Below are positions 26,540-34,096 of a stretch of DNA of 64,000 bases, piece by piece (the first letter of the stretch is position 1; the number at the start of each line of letters is the position of its first letter). Under the pieces are notes generated by a model. It was not told the DNA's origin and searched no databases. It saw only the letters and a program-made list of their open reading frames with translations. Source of the stretch: CAYMDS01 sp964653195 (GTDB lineage Bacteria; Patescibacteriota; Microgenomatia; Levybacterales; UBA12049). The stretch covers positions 18,840 through 82,839 of the forward strand of contig CAZZCX010000003.1 in the NCBI GenBank assembly GCA_964653195.1. The letters run 5' to 3'. A program made the translations under genes and the position numbers.

Positions 26540-27600
26540 ATACAGCAATGATTAATTTATTTTTGGACTTAGTTAAAATTGATAGTCCCACTGGAGAGGA
26601 AGCAAATGTATTGAAATACGTAAATACATTTCTTAAGAAATTTGGAATAAATTCACACTTTGACGATTTCGGTAATTTATATGCAAAGATCGATGGATTT
26701 TTAAATCCAATTCTACTTTCTGCACATGCTGATACTGTTGAGCCGGGAAGAAATATAAAACCGAAGATAATAGACGGAATTATAAAAAGCGATGGGAAAA
26801 CGATACTTGGTGCGGACAATAAAGTAGGCCTTGCAGTGATTCTTGACACAATTCGCGAGCTAATTGAAAAAAAAATACCTCATAGAAATTTAGAATTTGT
26901 GGTTACGAGATCTGAAGAATCAGGTAATTATGGAGCTATAAATTTGAACTATTCACAAATATCTGCAAAAATCGGTTATATATTTGATAATAGTAACCCA
27001 ATCGGAACTATAATTTCCGCATCACCCTTTTATTACCGATTTGACATGAAATTTATTGGTAAAGCTGCGCATGCATCTAGTCCTCAAAAGGCAATTAATA
27101 TACTACCTGCGTTTTCTGATTTTATAAATTCTATAAAACTTGGAAGAATTAATGAACAATTGATAGCCAATATTGGAGTAATAAATTCGGGTCATGTGCG
27201 AAATTCAATTCCAGGGGAATTATATATTGAAGGAGAGGTACGGGGGTTCAAAAACGATGAAGTCCAAGAGTTTTTAAATATACTGATCTTGAATGCAAAA
27301 AAATCAGCCTACAAATATGGTTGTAAAATAAAATATGAAACAGTTTGTGAGAATAGCGGATATATGTATTATAGAAATGATCAGTTTATAAAAGAGACTA
27401 TAGTAAAAATGAGATTAATAAAGCGTCAATTTAGACTCAAAAAATCCTTAGGATGTTCAGACGCAAATATTTTTCAGGAACACGGGATAAAGGTGCTAGA
27501 TTTGGGAGATGGCTCGAAGAATTCACACACAGTAAATGAATCTATAGAAATTAAAAACTTATTAAATTTGAAAAGTTTACTTATTTCTTTGGTGACCTAA
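26536..27600 (+). CDS. M20-family metallopeptidase/deacylase
   Basis: 354-aa zinc hydrolase of the PepT/DapE/ArgE group. Metal ligands are visible in LLSAHADTVEPG (His and Asp), LGADNKVGLAV (bridging Asp), VTRSEESG (catalytic Glu pair), and a C-terminal His in KNSHTVNE. The dimerisation insert begins about residue 170 with GKAAHASSP. Translationally coupled to the ATP-grasp gene, so the two probably act on the same metabolite, for example ligation followed by deprotection or peptide cleavage. Confidence 0.85.
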   Translation: MNTAMINLFLDLVKIDSPTGEEANVLKYVNTFLKKFGINSHFDDFGNLYAKIDGFLNPILLSAHADTVEPGRNIKPKIIDGIIKSDGKTILGADNKVGLAVILDTIRELIEKKIPHRNLEFVVTRSEESGNYGAINLNYSQISAKIGYIFDNSNPIGTIISASPFYYRFDMKFIGKAAHASSPQKAINILPAFSDFINSIKLGRINEQLIANIGVINSGHVRNSIPGELYIEGEVRGFKNDEVQEFLNILILNAKKSAYKYGCKIKYETVCENSGYMYYRNDQFIKETIVKMRLIKRQFRLKKSLGCSDANIFQEHGIKVLDLGDGSKNSHTVNESIEIKNLLNLKSLLISLVT

Positions 27601-27610
27601 AATTTCAGAA

Positions 27611-27856
27611 TCACTGGATGCGTATGCTTTGATTATGTTGTAGTACAAAATCAATAATTTCAGATACAAAAGAACCTACGACCGGCACCAGATTTGCTTG
27701 AGTTGCGATAAAGCCAAGAATTGCTACAATTAATGATACGCCGAATGTAGCACCAAGTCCCCATGCGATTCCACCTATAAAGTTATTAAAAAATATCTCA
27801 CCTCTGCTTTTATAAATATGATTTGATTTCTCATCTACCATAAAGTAATTATTCAA
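27611..27856 (-). CDS. Small membrane protein, DUF5665-like
   Basis: 81-aa protein with two hydrophobic segments (about 26-50 and 54-70), beginning with a soluble stretch ending FFNNFIGGIAWGLGATFG. This pattern matches the short DUF5665 family seen in CPR genomes, recognised by eye only. Convergent with the M20 gene. Function unknown. Confidence 0.6.
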   Translation of the reverse strand: MNNYFMVDEKSNHIYKSRGEIFFNNFIGGIAWGLGATFGVSLIVAILGFIATQANLVPVVGSFVSEIIDFVLQHNQSIRIQ

Positions 27857-27959
27857 TAAAATAAATCATATTACAAGGATTCTTAACTTAAATTGTGAAT
27901 AATGAAATTGGAAAAATTTAATTTACTAAATACTAAATACTAAATACTAGATACTAAAT

Positions 27960-28547
27960 CTATAATCCTAGTTCTTTATGAATCCCCTGCATTGCTTTTA
28001 GTACGATTGAAATAAATTCCTTTAGTGGGATTTTCAGTTTATCTTCACAAAGCAATATTGATTCTCTTTTTGCTCCTTTTGCAAATGCTTTTTCTCCGAA
28101 ACGTTTCAATATATACTCTGGTGTGAGTGATTCAAGTTTTTTATCTGGGTGTACAAGTGCGCCAGCGACAATAAGGCCAGTAAGCTGATCTGCGCAGAAT
28201 ATTGCCCAATCAAGTGTTGAATTTGGCATCACACCTGTCATTTCGAAATTGTGTGATTTGATAGCATGAGCAATTGGTTCAGGAATTGCATCGGGTTCGT
28301 ATTCTTTTTCAAAAATTAGTTTTCCATGCAAATCCAATCTATTTGTATTTTGTGCGACTTCATAATCTATATCATGAAGTAAGCCTGTTATTCCCCAAAT
28401 TATTTCATCGTTTTCTTTTTGTTTATCATTTGGTGTCAAATATTTATATATCCCTTTCATTGCTGCTTCTGCAGCTAAGGAATGCTTGATAAGATTTTTA
28501 TTTTGAAGATATTTGGTGAGTAATTTGTACCCTTGATTTCTATCCAT
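27960..28547 (-). CDS. HD-domain phosphohydrolase-like protein
   Basis: 195-aa HD-fold protein: LIKHSLAAEAAMKGIY carries the first His, ITGLLHDIDYEV the HD pair, and FCADQLTGLIVAGAL the distal Asp helix. Members hydrolyse phosphomonoesters or phosphodiesters of nucleotides; the exact substrate cannot be read. It lies just downstream of a tRNA-Val gene on the same strand. Confidence 0.75.
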   Translation of the reverse strand: MDRNQGYKLLTKYLQNKNLIKHSLAAEAAMKGIYKYLTPNDKQKENDEIIWGITGLLHDIDYEVAQNTNRLDLHGKLIFEKEYEPDAIPEPIAHAIKSHNFEMTGVMPNSTLDWAIFCADQLTGLIVAGALVHPDKKLESLTPEYILKRFGEKAFAKGAKRESILLCEDKLKIPLKEFISIVLKAMQGIHKELGL

Positions 28548-28551
28548 AAAG

Positions 28552-28625
28552 TGGGCCCGAGAAGATTCGAACTTCTGACCTTTGCAATGTCAATGCAACG
28601 CTCTAACCAACTGAGCTACGAGCCC
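28552..28625 (-). tRNA. tRNA-Val (anticodon GAC)
   Basis: Full cloverleaf on the minus strand: acceptor GGGCTCG pairs with CGGGCCC; D-arm GCTC/GAGC; anticodon stem TTGCA/TGCAA with loop TTGACAT giving GAC; T-arm with GTTCGAATC. 3' CCA is not encoded. Confidence 0.95.
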
Positions 28626-28743
28626 AAAAAACTAGGTTCAATTGTAACAAAATGAATATGCGAAAACAACGTACATACAATTTTATACCAATCATTCATG
28701 TTATAGAAATACTTTCTTAATTATATAAAAAACTAATATATAC

Positions 28744-29562
28744 TTAAGAAGATTTATATCTTTGAAGATAAGTACCTAATTCAGGAACATTATTTATGTA
28801 ATGGTATGGGGCTGTCAGTAAACCAGATAGATTTGGACCAACTAATATATTACTTCCAGTCGCATTATTTACAAACGCGGGAATATCATTATGGTCGTTG
28901 CCAGCAAATAATACATCTGTTGGGTCAAAACCTAATAACTCCCTAATATCACTCAGTCCAGTACCTTTATCAATACCGCGCCTATTAACATTTACTAGTC
29001 CTTCGTTTGTACTAGCGTTAATACCATTTGGTAATGCTGTAATCCATTCGTCATTTAGGGGTTTAATTGCAAGCATACTGGGATTATCGATTTTTGCCTT
29101 ATGTTCGAACGAACTTGGAGGTAGGTGAGAAACTACTGCAAAATGTCCATATTTTTTTTGTAATTGTTCTGCGTTGCTAGCGTTAGGAGTCCAGACAACA
29201 GCTTTTCTACGTGTCTTCTCAGGAAAATAAGCAACGAAATTGACGTCTCCCATAAGTGTGGCGTCTACAACTGCGGTTATTTCACTTGAATGCAATGGAT
29301 GGTATATGATGTTTTGCCTGCCTCCCCATTTTGTAATCCTTGAACCATTTTCTAAACCAACGAGAATTCCTCTTCTGACTAATGATGGGTAATTTAAGCC
29401 TAGTGCTTCTCGAGCCCGCTTATAGCCTCTTCCTGTAAGTATTGTGGTAATTACTCCTTCTGAATAAAGATTGCGAAATCCTTCTATAACTTCAGGCGGT
29501 ATCCCCTCACTATTTCGTATTGTGCCATCAATATCAAAAATACCCAATCGTATGTTTTCCAT
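28744..29562 (-). CDS. HAD-superfamily phosphatase (Cof/sugar-phosphatase type)
   Basis: 272-aa HAD hydrolase: nucleophile motif GIFDIDGTIRNSEG (about 7-20), motif II TILTGRG, lysine/cap region, and the acidic motif LFAGNDHNDIPAF near the C-terminus. The cap type resembles COG0561/sucrose-phosphatase-like enzymes. Last gene of the operon that starts with the 435-aa protein, 33 nt after the ROK kinase. It may dephosphorylate the product of that kinase or an intermediate of the same pathway. Confidence 0.8.
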   Translation of the reverse strand: MENIRLGIFDIDGTIRNSEGIPPEVIEGFRNLYSEGVITTILTGRGYKRAREALGLNYPSLVRRGILVGLENGSRITKWGGRQNIIYHPLHSSEITAVVDATLMGDVNFVAYFPEKTRRKAVVWTPNASNAEQLQKKYGHFAVVSHLPPSSFEHKAKIDNPSMLAIKPLNDEWITALPNGINASTNEGLVNVNRRGIDKGTGLSDIRELLGFDPTDVLFAGNDHNDIPAFVNNATGSNILVGPNLSGLLTAPYHYINNVPELGTYLQRYKSS

Positions 29563-29595
29563 AAATATAAATTATACTATAGGATTATTAAAAGA

Positions 29596-30444
29596 TCAAA
29601 TTAAAGCTCCGATTGAGGCAGGATGATTTATTGTGGTTATTTTAAACTCTCGTGCTTGCATAAATTTAGGTAGTTTTTTTGAATAATTCTTTGTAACTTG
29701 CGGTAACCATGATTCCGCAGATTTAGTTACAGAACCTCCAAATACAAACAATTCCGGGTTATAGAAATAAGATAAGTTCACGATAAAGTTACTTAGATAG
29801 TTCACATACATAATTACAATATCATTATGTTTTCCATCAAATATTTCTTCAGGCGGGAGGATTTTACCTGTTTTATAAATACTTAACGACTTTAGACCCT
29901 TACCTGCTAAAAGATTATCTGCGGTTTCAAATTGTTTTTTTTCATAACTCCAAATATCCATGGGAGATATTTCTCCAGCCATATTACTAGAACCCCTTAA
30001 AATAATGCCATTCTCTATAGCAACTACGCGAATACCTGTGCCTAAGTTTATGTAGACTAAAGAATTATGTTTTTTACCGTACCCATATAATTTTTCTGCT
30101 TTTGCCATGCATATAACATCGTTATCTGAATCAAAAGATTTGTAGTTTAGATACTTGTTTGCAATAGAACTAATATCAACCCCATTTCCTCCGTTTATTA
30201 AACTGGAATATATAATTCTGTTATTCATAATCGCACAATTTATACTTACACCAAGTTTTTCATATCTTGAACCTCCAAATTCATTAGCTATAAGCACAAA
30301 AAGATTTTTAAGATCATTTAAATTTTTATGTTTAAATAAAATCGTAGTATCTAGGCGTATTTCTTTTATTATTTCTAGGCTTTTAGTAAATTCTACACAA
30401 AGTATTTTTGTACCGCCTATGTCGATGGAGAGAAATTTTTTCAT
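29596..30444 (-). CDS. ROK-family sugar kinase-like protein
   Basis: 282-aa actin-fold kinase with the ROK N-terminal phosphate loop FLSIDIGGTKILCVEF and a second glycine motif LVYINLGTGIRVVAIE. The usual zinc-binding CxCGxxGC signature of many ROK proteins is not seen, so this is a divergent member. Start overlaps the Dit1/PvcA-like gene by 4 nt, a tight operon arrangement. Confidence 0.72.
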   Translation of the reverse strand: MKKFLSIDIGGTKILCVEFTKSLEIIKEIRLDTTILFKHKNLNDLKNLFVLIANEFGGSRYEKLGVSINCAIMNNRIIYSSLINGGNGVDISSIANKYLNYKSFDSDNDVICMAKAEKLYGYGKKHNSLVYINLGTGIRVVAIENGIILRGSSNMAGEISPMDIWSYEKKQFETADNLLAGKGLKSLSIYKTGKILPPEEIFDGKHNDIVIMYVNYLSNFIVNLSYFYNPELFVFGGSVTKSAESWLPQVTKNYSKKLPKFMQAREFKITTINHPASIGALI

Positions 30445-31589
30445 TTTTTTATATAATAAAATGGCTTGTTTTCTTTATCTTCTTTCCAGTAGACCCTAAT
30501 AAATGTTTCCTTCATTCTCAATACATCGATTAGATATTCAATAGTAAATATATTTTTTTTCACATGAAAAACAGGGACACCATGATACGGAAGTCGAATA
30601 CAATTTTTATTTACTGGAATTATACCTAATCGATTTGGTTTAGGAGAAACTGAAAGTGTAATTGCGTTAGGTACAGTTTTCTCAATAAAATTTAAGTCAT
30701 CTCTTACCATTAAGTATGCATGATAGTTTAACAAAGTTTCATGGGTCATAGCTTTTATATATTTTCGTATTTTCACTACTTCTGCTGTCGCTATTTTATT
30801 TCTGAGTTTTATATTATATACATCCATAAGTACCGAATTAGATACACCTAGATCTCGTGTATTAATTATTCTAGAAATGGAAAGCTTAGCTCCTTTATAT
30901 TTTTTTAAAAAGTTTTTATCGGCATTTAGATAAAGGTTTTTAAGTTTATTTACTTTTTCACCAAACACATCATTGAAATTATTTATCAGTTGTTCCATAC
31001 TTTCCAATTCAACTATAAATAGTGAATTATCCCAGTTGAATTTTTTTATAATTTCTATTAACAAGTCTTTATATGAATCATACTCAGATTTATCCATCTT
31101 GTTATACCTTCCAAATACACCTTCAGTCACAATTGTTATCTTTGCCCCAGGTTTATAGACCTTGCGAATTAACTCAGTTAGAAAATGTAATCTTTTTAAA
31201 GATAAAACTTCTCCCATATCAGGGAGCGATCGATTAGTTTTTATTGGAACAGGCATTTTAAACGGAAAACCAAGAATTGTCAGCTGTATTGGTTTATTTT
31301 GATTTATAAAATATTGAAATGATTCTAGCCAGAAATCAGTGTTGTCAATAACAAATTTTTTAGGCCCAAAAATAATTTCATCATCTACGAAAATATTTAG
31401 AATTTTTTCAGCGATAGAATTACCACTTAGAATTAATTCTGGATAAGATAAAGAAGATAGTAGATCTTTCAAGTTTTCTGTAGAAGCTAATCGGTTCGGT
31501 TTAAATACCGCTTTAATTTGCTTCTTAGATAAATCCATGAAGTTCGTACTTGGATAAACATATGGATTTGATTTCATTTTCATATTCAT
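30441..31589 (-). CDS. Dit1/PvcA-like isonitrile synthase homologue
   Basis: 382-aa protein. The segment LTILGFPFKMPV, then SLPDMGEVLSLKRLHFLTELI and YKPGAKITIVTEG matches the PvcA/IsnA/Dit1 family pattern (FPFK, LPD-x-E-x-LxxL, PGAxxxIxSDG), and LPYHGVPVFHV resembles its C-terminal strand. Characterised members turn an amino acid amine into an isonitrile using ribulose 5-phosphate. Here the Asp of SDG is replaced by TEG, so activity may differ. Overlaps the flanking genes by 1 and 4 nt. Recognition is by eye; a profile search would settle it. Confidence 0.65.
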   Translation of the reverse strand: MNMKMKSNPYVYPSTNFMDLSKKQIKAVFKPNRLASTENLKDLLSSLSYPELILSGNSIAEKILNIFVDDEIIFGPKKFVIDNTDFWLESFQYFINQNKPIQLTILGFPFKMPVPIKTNRSLPDMGEVLSLKRLHFLTELIRKVYKPGAKITIVTEGVFGRYNKMDKSEYDSYKDLLIEIIKKFNWDNSLFIVELESMEQLINNFNDVFGEKVNKLKNLYLNADKNFLKKYKGAKLSISRIINTRDLGVSNSVLMDVYNIKLRNKIATAEVVKIRKYIKAMTHETLLNYHAYLMVRDDLNFIEKTVPNAITLSVSPKPNRLGIIPVNKNCIRLPYHGVPVFHVKKNIFTIEYLIDVLRMKETFIRVYWKEDKENKPFYYIKK

Positions 31590-32896
31590 TATTTATTATT
31601 TCTTATTCTTCCAAGCATAGGTTTGTTATCTAGATAAACCAATTGCGCTTCGCAGACATTTTGCATTTCCTGAAGCACATTAAATGGGATATTTCCGACA
31701 TAATCATTATTGGAACCGTACCCAGCTATTCCATGCATAGGATTGACAGTTCTTCCCATAAATTTAGTTGGATGAGGTAGAAAGCTCCACCTATGTGTAC
31801 TTCTCGTTACGCCTCCATAAACTCTACTCTCGTCTTGATATTCGGGATATTCTGCGGTTAAGCCTTTTTCTTGTACAGCTTGCTTTGCTTTACCCCTCAA
31901 AGCCATCATAGCATCTATATGCGTAGTTAAACCAGTTAAATATTGAAGTGTTTCTTGAGGTAAACTGCCGAAATCGCCACTCATTGCAGATTTTCTAATA
32001 TAATCTATTGCATCAGGATCTACTCCTTGTGCAATTAAGCCACTGTCGGGGATGCAATCTAAGAGGGTGTATATCCTTCTCATAAGAGCATTGTTTTGTC
32101 TGGGTTCTTTTAATAGTCCAGCAGTTTTATCTTTAGATAAAATTAACTGGTCTTCATATGCAGCGTGGAATTCATCTCCAATAGGAAGAGCTATTGAATC
32201 CCTTAGAGACCTAATACGAATTCGGTCTGAAACTCCTTGTTCTTCTAAGTATCTAGTTGCAATTAAACGGTTTACTTTAGAATCACTATTATTAAAACCT
32301 AAATACGGATCTTCGGGTAATATATCTGTTTCGTCAACGATTGTAAAATTTATATTTAAGCCAATTTCCTTTGCTACTCTTCCCATCACTGCTTGATATC
32401 TTAACATTTCAAATTCTGCATAATCTATCTTAGTATCTGGAGAGCCTGTTCTACTAGGCGATTGTGTTTTGCTCAAAGCATAATATTGAACCAGATTTAC
32501 TCCTATTCCGTTGGCCGCTCGTTCACAAAAATGAGTTATATCTTCTTCTGTCGGTTTATATGCATCATTCCCGGTGGCGACCCAAGGTTTTATAAATTCA
32601 GAATAAAAAGCTCCTGCGACTTTAACTGTGGAATTTGCTGATTCTCTAACTCTTACAGGCAATCCTTTTCTCATTTCCTTAATATTTAATCTTTTTTCAA
32701 TTACCTCAAGCCGTTTGCTTACTTCATCGTCAATATCAAAGGTATTTAAACCTTCTTTTTTAGCGACTCGTTGTAAATCAAAGTAATATAAATCAGCAGT
32801 TCTCTCTTCTTCCGAACGTTTTAAATCTGGACCGAATAATAAATCGCCTCGCCTAGAATGTGTTATTGGTTTATTTCTTTCAATCGACATAACCAT
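31589..32896 (-). CDS. Unknown 435-aa protein, first gene of the Dit1/PvcA-like operon
   Basis: Not confidently recognised. Soluble, without membrane helices. A central part reads KIDYAEFEMLRYQAVMGRVA then GLNINFTIVDETDIL, whose layout (strand after a long helix, acidic end) faintly recalls the PD/LxxL/IxIVxE region of its Dit1/PvcA-like neighbour, so a remote paralogue is conceivable. The C-terminus is rich in Gly/Asn (HPTKFMGRTVNPMHGIAGYG). Its ATG directly follows the T-run of the attenuator; the SD function may be supplied by the GGCGGG terminator arm. Confidence 0.6.
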   Translation of the reverse strand: MVMSIERNKPITHSRRGDLLFGPDLKRSEEERTADLYYFDLQRVAKKEGLNTFDIDDEVSKRLEVIEKRLNIKEMRKGLPVRVRESANSTVKVAGAFYSEFIKPWVATGNDAYKPTEEDITHFCERAANGIGVNLVQYYALSKTQSPSRTGSPDTKIDYAEFEMLRYQAVMGRVAKEIGLNINFTIVDETDILPEDPYLGFNNSDSKVNRLIATRYLEEQGVSDRIRIRSLRDSIALPIGDEFHAAYEDQLILSKDKTAGLLKEPRQNNALMRRIYTLLDCIPDSGLIAQGVDPDAIDYIRKSAMSGDFGSLPQETLQYLTGLTTHIDAMMALRGKAKQAVQEKGLTAEYPEYQDESRVYGGVTRSTHRWSFLPHPTKFMGRTVNPMHGIAGYGSNNDYVGNIPFNVLQEMQNVCEAQLVYLDNKPMLGRIRNNK

Positions 32897-32961
32897 AAAA
32901 AAACCCGCCTATTGGCGGGGATCCTTTCTTTTGGTTGATACCAAAAATCCTCCCGCCCTTA
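32897..32961 (-). promoter_or_regulatory. Attenuator of the Dit1/PvcA-like operon
   Basis: Minus strand: G-rich GGGCGGGAGGAT right after the leader stop (segment 2), a TTTTGG/CCAAAA hairpin, ATCCCCGCC (segment 3), AATA, GGCGGG (segment 4) and seven T (32903-32897) touching the ATG of the next gene. GGCGGG and GGAT of segment 2 pair with ATCC and CCGCC of segment 3 (antiterminator); CCCGCC/GGCGGG is the terminator. TCCTCC inside the leader ORF pairs with GGAGGA of segment 2. Confidence 0.75.
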
Positions 32962-33006
32962 GGGGGTAATAAGGAGGACAAAAATCATGTTTAATGCGTG
33001 TTTCAT
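32959..33006 (-). CDS. Leader peptide of the Dit1/PvcA-like operon (Phe/Val/Leu/Ile-rich)
   Basis: 15-codon ORF, MKHALNMIFVLLITP and TAA, ending next to the G-rich segment 2. The codons upstream of the TCC/CCC segment 1 are ATT TTT GTC CTC CTT ATT, i.e. branched-chain residues and Phe, which recalls ilv-type leaders. The sensed amino acid might be the substrate or product of the operon. Near-consensus promoter upstream. Confidence 0.68.
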   Translation of the reverse strand: MKHALNMIFVLLITP

Positions 33007-33020
33007 AAAACCAGAAATTT

Positions 33021-33049
33021 ATTCTAGCACATCATTAATTGCATGACAA
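33021..33049 (-). promoter_or_regulatory. Promoter of the Dit1/PvcA-like operon
   Basis: TTGTCA (33049-33044), a 17-nt spacer and TAGAAT (33026-33021). The leader ATG at 33006 follows 14 nt later, leaving a 5' leader of about 8 nt. Confidence 0.75.
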
Positions 33050-33074
33050 GTATTTATTTGAATATGAAAAATCT

Positions 33075-33911
33075 TTATGTAAAAATTACTTGTGAGCTAG
33101 GCGTTAGTCCAAATTCCTTCGCAGCACTTTCTCCTTGAATCACAAGCTCAATAAATCGTTTATCTTTATACCCAGAGCTTCCGAGAATTAGCGCTTTATT
33201 ACCATTAGGTACGTCTCTGAGCCTGGTAAAGCATTTAAATACACCTAAATTGGTGTTTATATCTTTTCCATTTTCAAATTCGATTTCTTTCGGAAGAATA
33301 GTTGTTTTACAGTTTCCGAAATTATCGACGTACCAAATGGCACTCTTTACTTGAGGTACATGGCTAAGGGTGTAGGATGCAGCAGGTACGGTTATCCCGT
33401 CCACCAGCCATTTTGCTACTCTTGGCTGGAATTCAAAGCTTCGGAACTGAGTATTTATTATTTGCATAGCTAGGACGACTGAGATGATTTTATCCTCTGC
33501 CATTTTATTTGCGACTTCGGGTATATCTAGCAGTTGAATAGAATTTATAAGTCTAAGTTTTTTCACCATTGATAATGTTAACCCATCAATTGTTGAAATA
33601 ACGAGCGTATCATTGATGTAGAAATATCCAAAAGGAGTGCCGTTAGGCCATTTTTTCCCCTTGCCATGGCGATTGGCTACGTTTACAAGTATTATTCCTT
33701 TTTCGCCATTTGCTGCATCCAGTGTGTCTATAAGGCATCCGGCTGCTTGGTATTCTGCGGGGTCATGAGAATTATTAGATACAAGATTTCCTCCTACTCC
33801 AATTATCGTTGGAGATATTCCGAAAAGTGAACTCACTCTCGTCCCAAGTCTGGCTTTTACGTTCTCATCGAAGCAATCGTTAATTATAGTAATAAATCTC
33901 GTTTTTTCCAT
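33075..33911 (-). CDS. DUF62-type SAM hydroxide adenosyltransferase-like protein
   Basis: 278 aa. The family converts S-adenosylmethionine and water to adenosine and methionine. Recognisable pieces are an N-terminal strand with IIND, YINDTLVISTIDGLTLSMV in place of the NGLL region, AIWYVDNFGNCKTTI (family DxFGNxxTN) and LILGSSGYKDKRFIELVIQG (family SSG-LEIAxxxG). The canonical N-terminal TDFG is changed, so it is a divergent member. A Met-rich leader peptide and attenuator just upstream support a link to methionine/SAM. The GGAGG terminator arm lies 7 nt before its ATG. Confidence 0.62.
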   Translation of the reverse strand: MEKTRFITIINDCFDENVKARLGTRVSSLFGISPTIIGVGGNLVSNNSHDPAEYQAAGCLIDTLDAANGEKGIILVNVANRHGKGKKWPNGTPFGYFYINDTLVISTIDGLTLSMVKKLRLINSIQLLDIPEVANKMAEDKIISVVLAMQIINTQFRSFEFQPRVAKWLVDGITVPAASYTLSHVPQVKSAIWYVDNFGNCKTTILPKEIEFENGKDINTNLGVFKCFTRLRDVPNGNKALILGSSGYKDKRFIELVIQGESAAKEFGLTPSSQVIFT

Positions 33912-33965
33912 AAAAAAACCTCCTTTCGGAGGCTGTTCGTAATAGATACTATAACGAAACCTCCG
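33912..33965 (-). promoter_or_regulatory. Attenuator of the SAM-hydrolase-like gene
   Basis: Minus strand: CGGAGGTTTCGT (segment 2, directly after the leader stop) pairs with ACGAA and GCCTCCG (segment 3) as an antiterminator of 5 plus 6 bp. Alternatively CCTCC-GAAA-GGAGG (33932-33919) and seven T (33918-33912) form the terminator, whose T-run touches the ATG at 33911. CTTCC at the end of the leader ORF can pair with GGAGG of segment 2. The terminator's GGAGG is spaced like a Shine-Dalgarno for the gene. Confidence 0.8.
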
Positions 33966-34010
33966 TTAGGAAGTCATCATTTCCATCATATTTACTGAAT
34001 AAATTTTCAT
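33966..34010 (-). CDS. Met-rich leader peptide
   Basis: 14-codon ORF MKIYSVNMMEMMTS and TAA; a shorter in-frame start at 33989 gives MMEMMTS. Four of the five codons preceding the final Thr-Ser are Met (ATG ATG GAA ATG ATG), 12 nt upstream of segment 2, the same distance as the last aromatic codon in the leader at 22065. This implies sensing of charged Met-tRNA. A possible promoter is TTGATA, 18 nt, TAGAGT, but it is weak. Confidence 0.78.
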   Translation of the reverse strand: MKIYSVNMMEMMTS

Positions 34011-34096
34011 ATAGATTACTCTACTTTATATACGATTTTAATATCAAATTCAATAAGCAAATTGAGTTAATTTTGAATTCTGAATTCTAAATTCTA

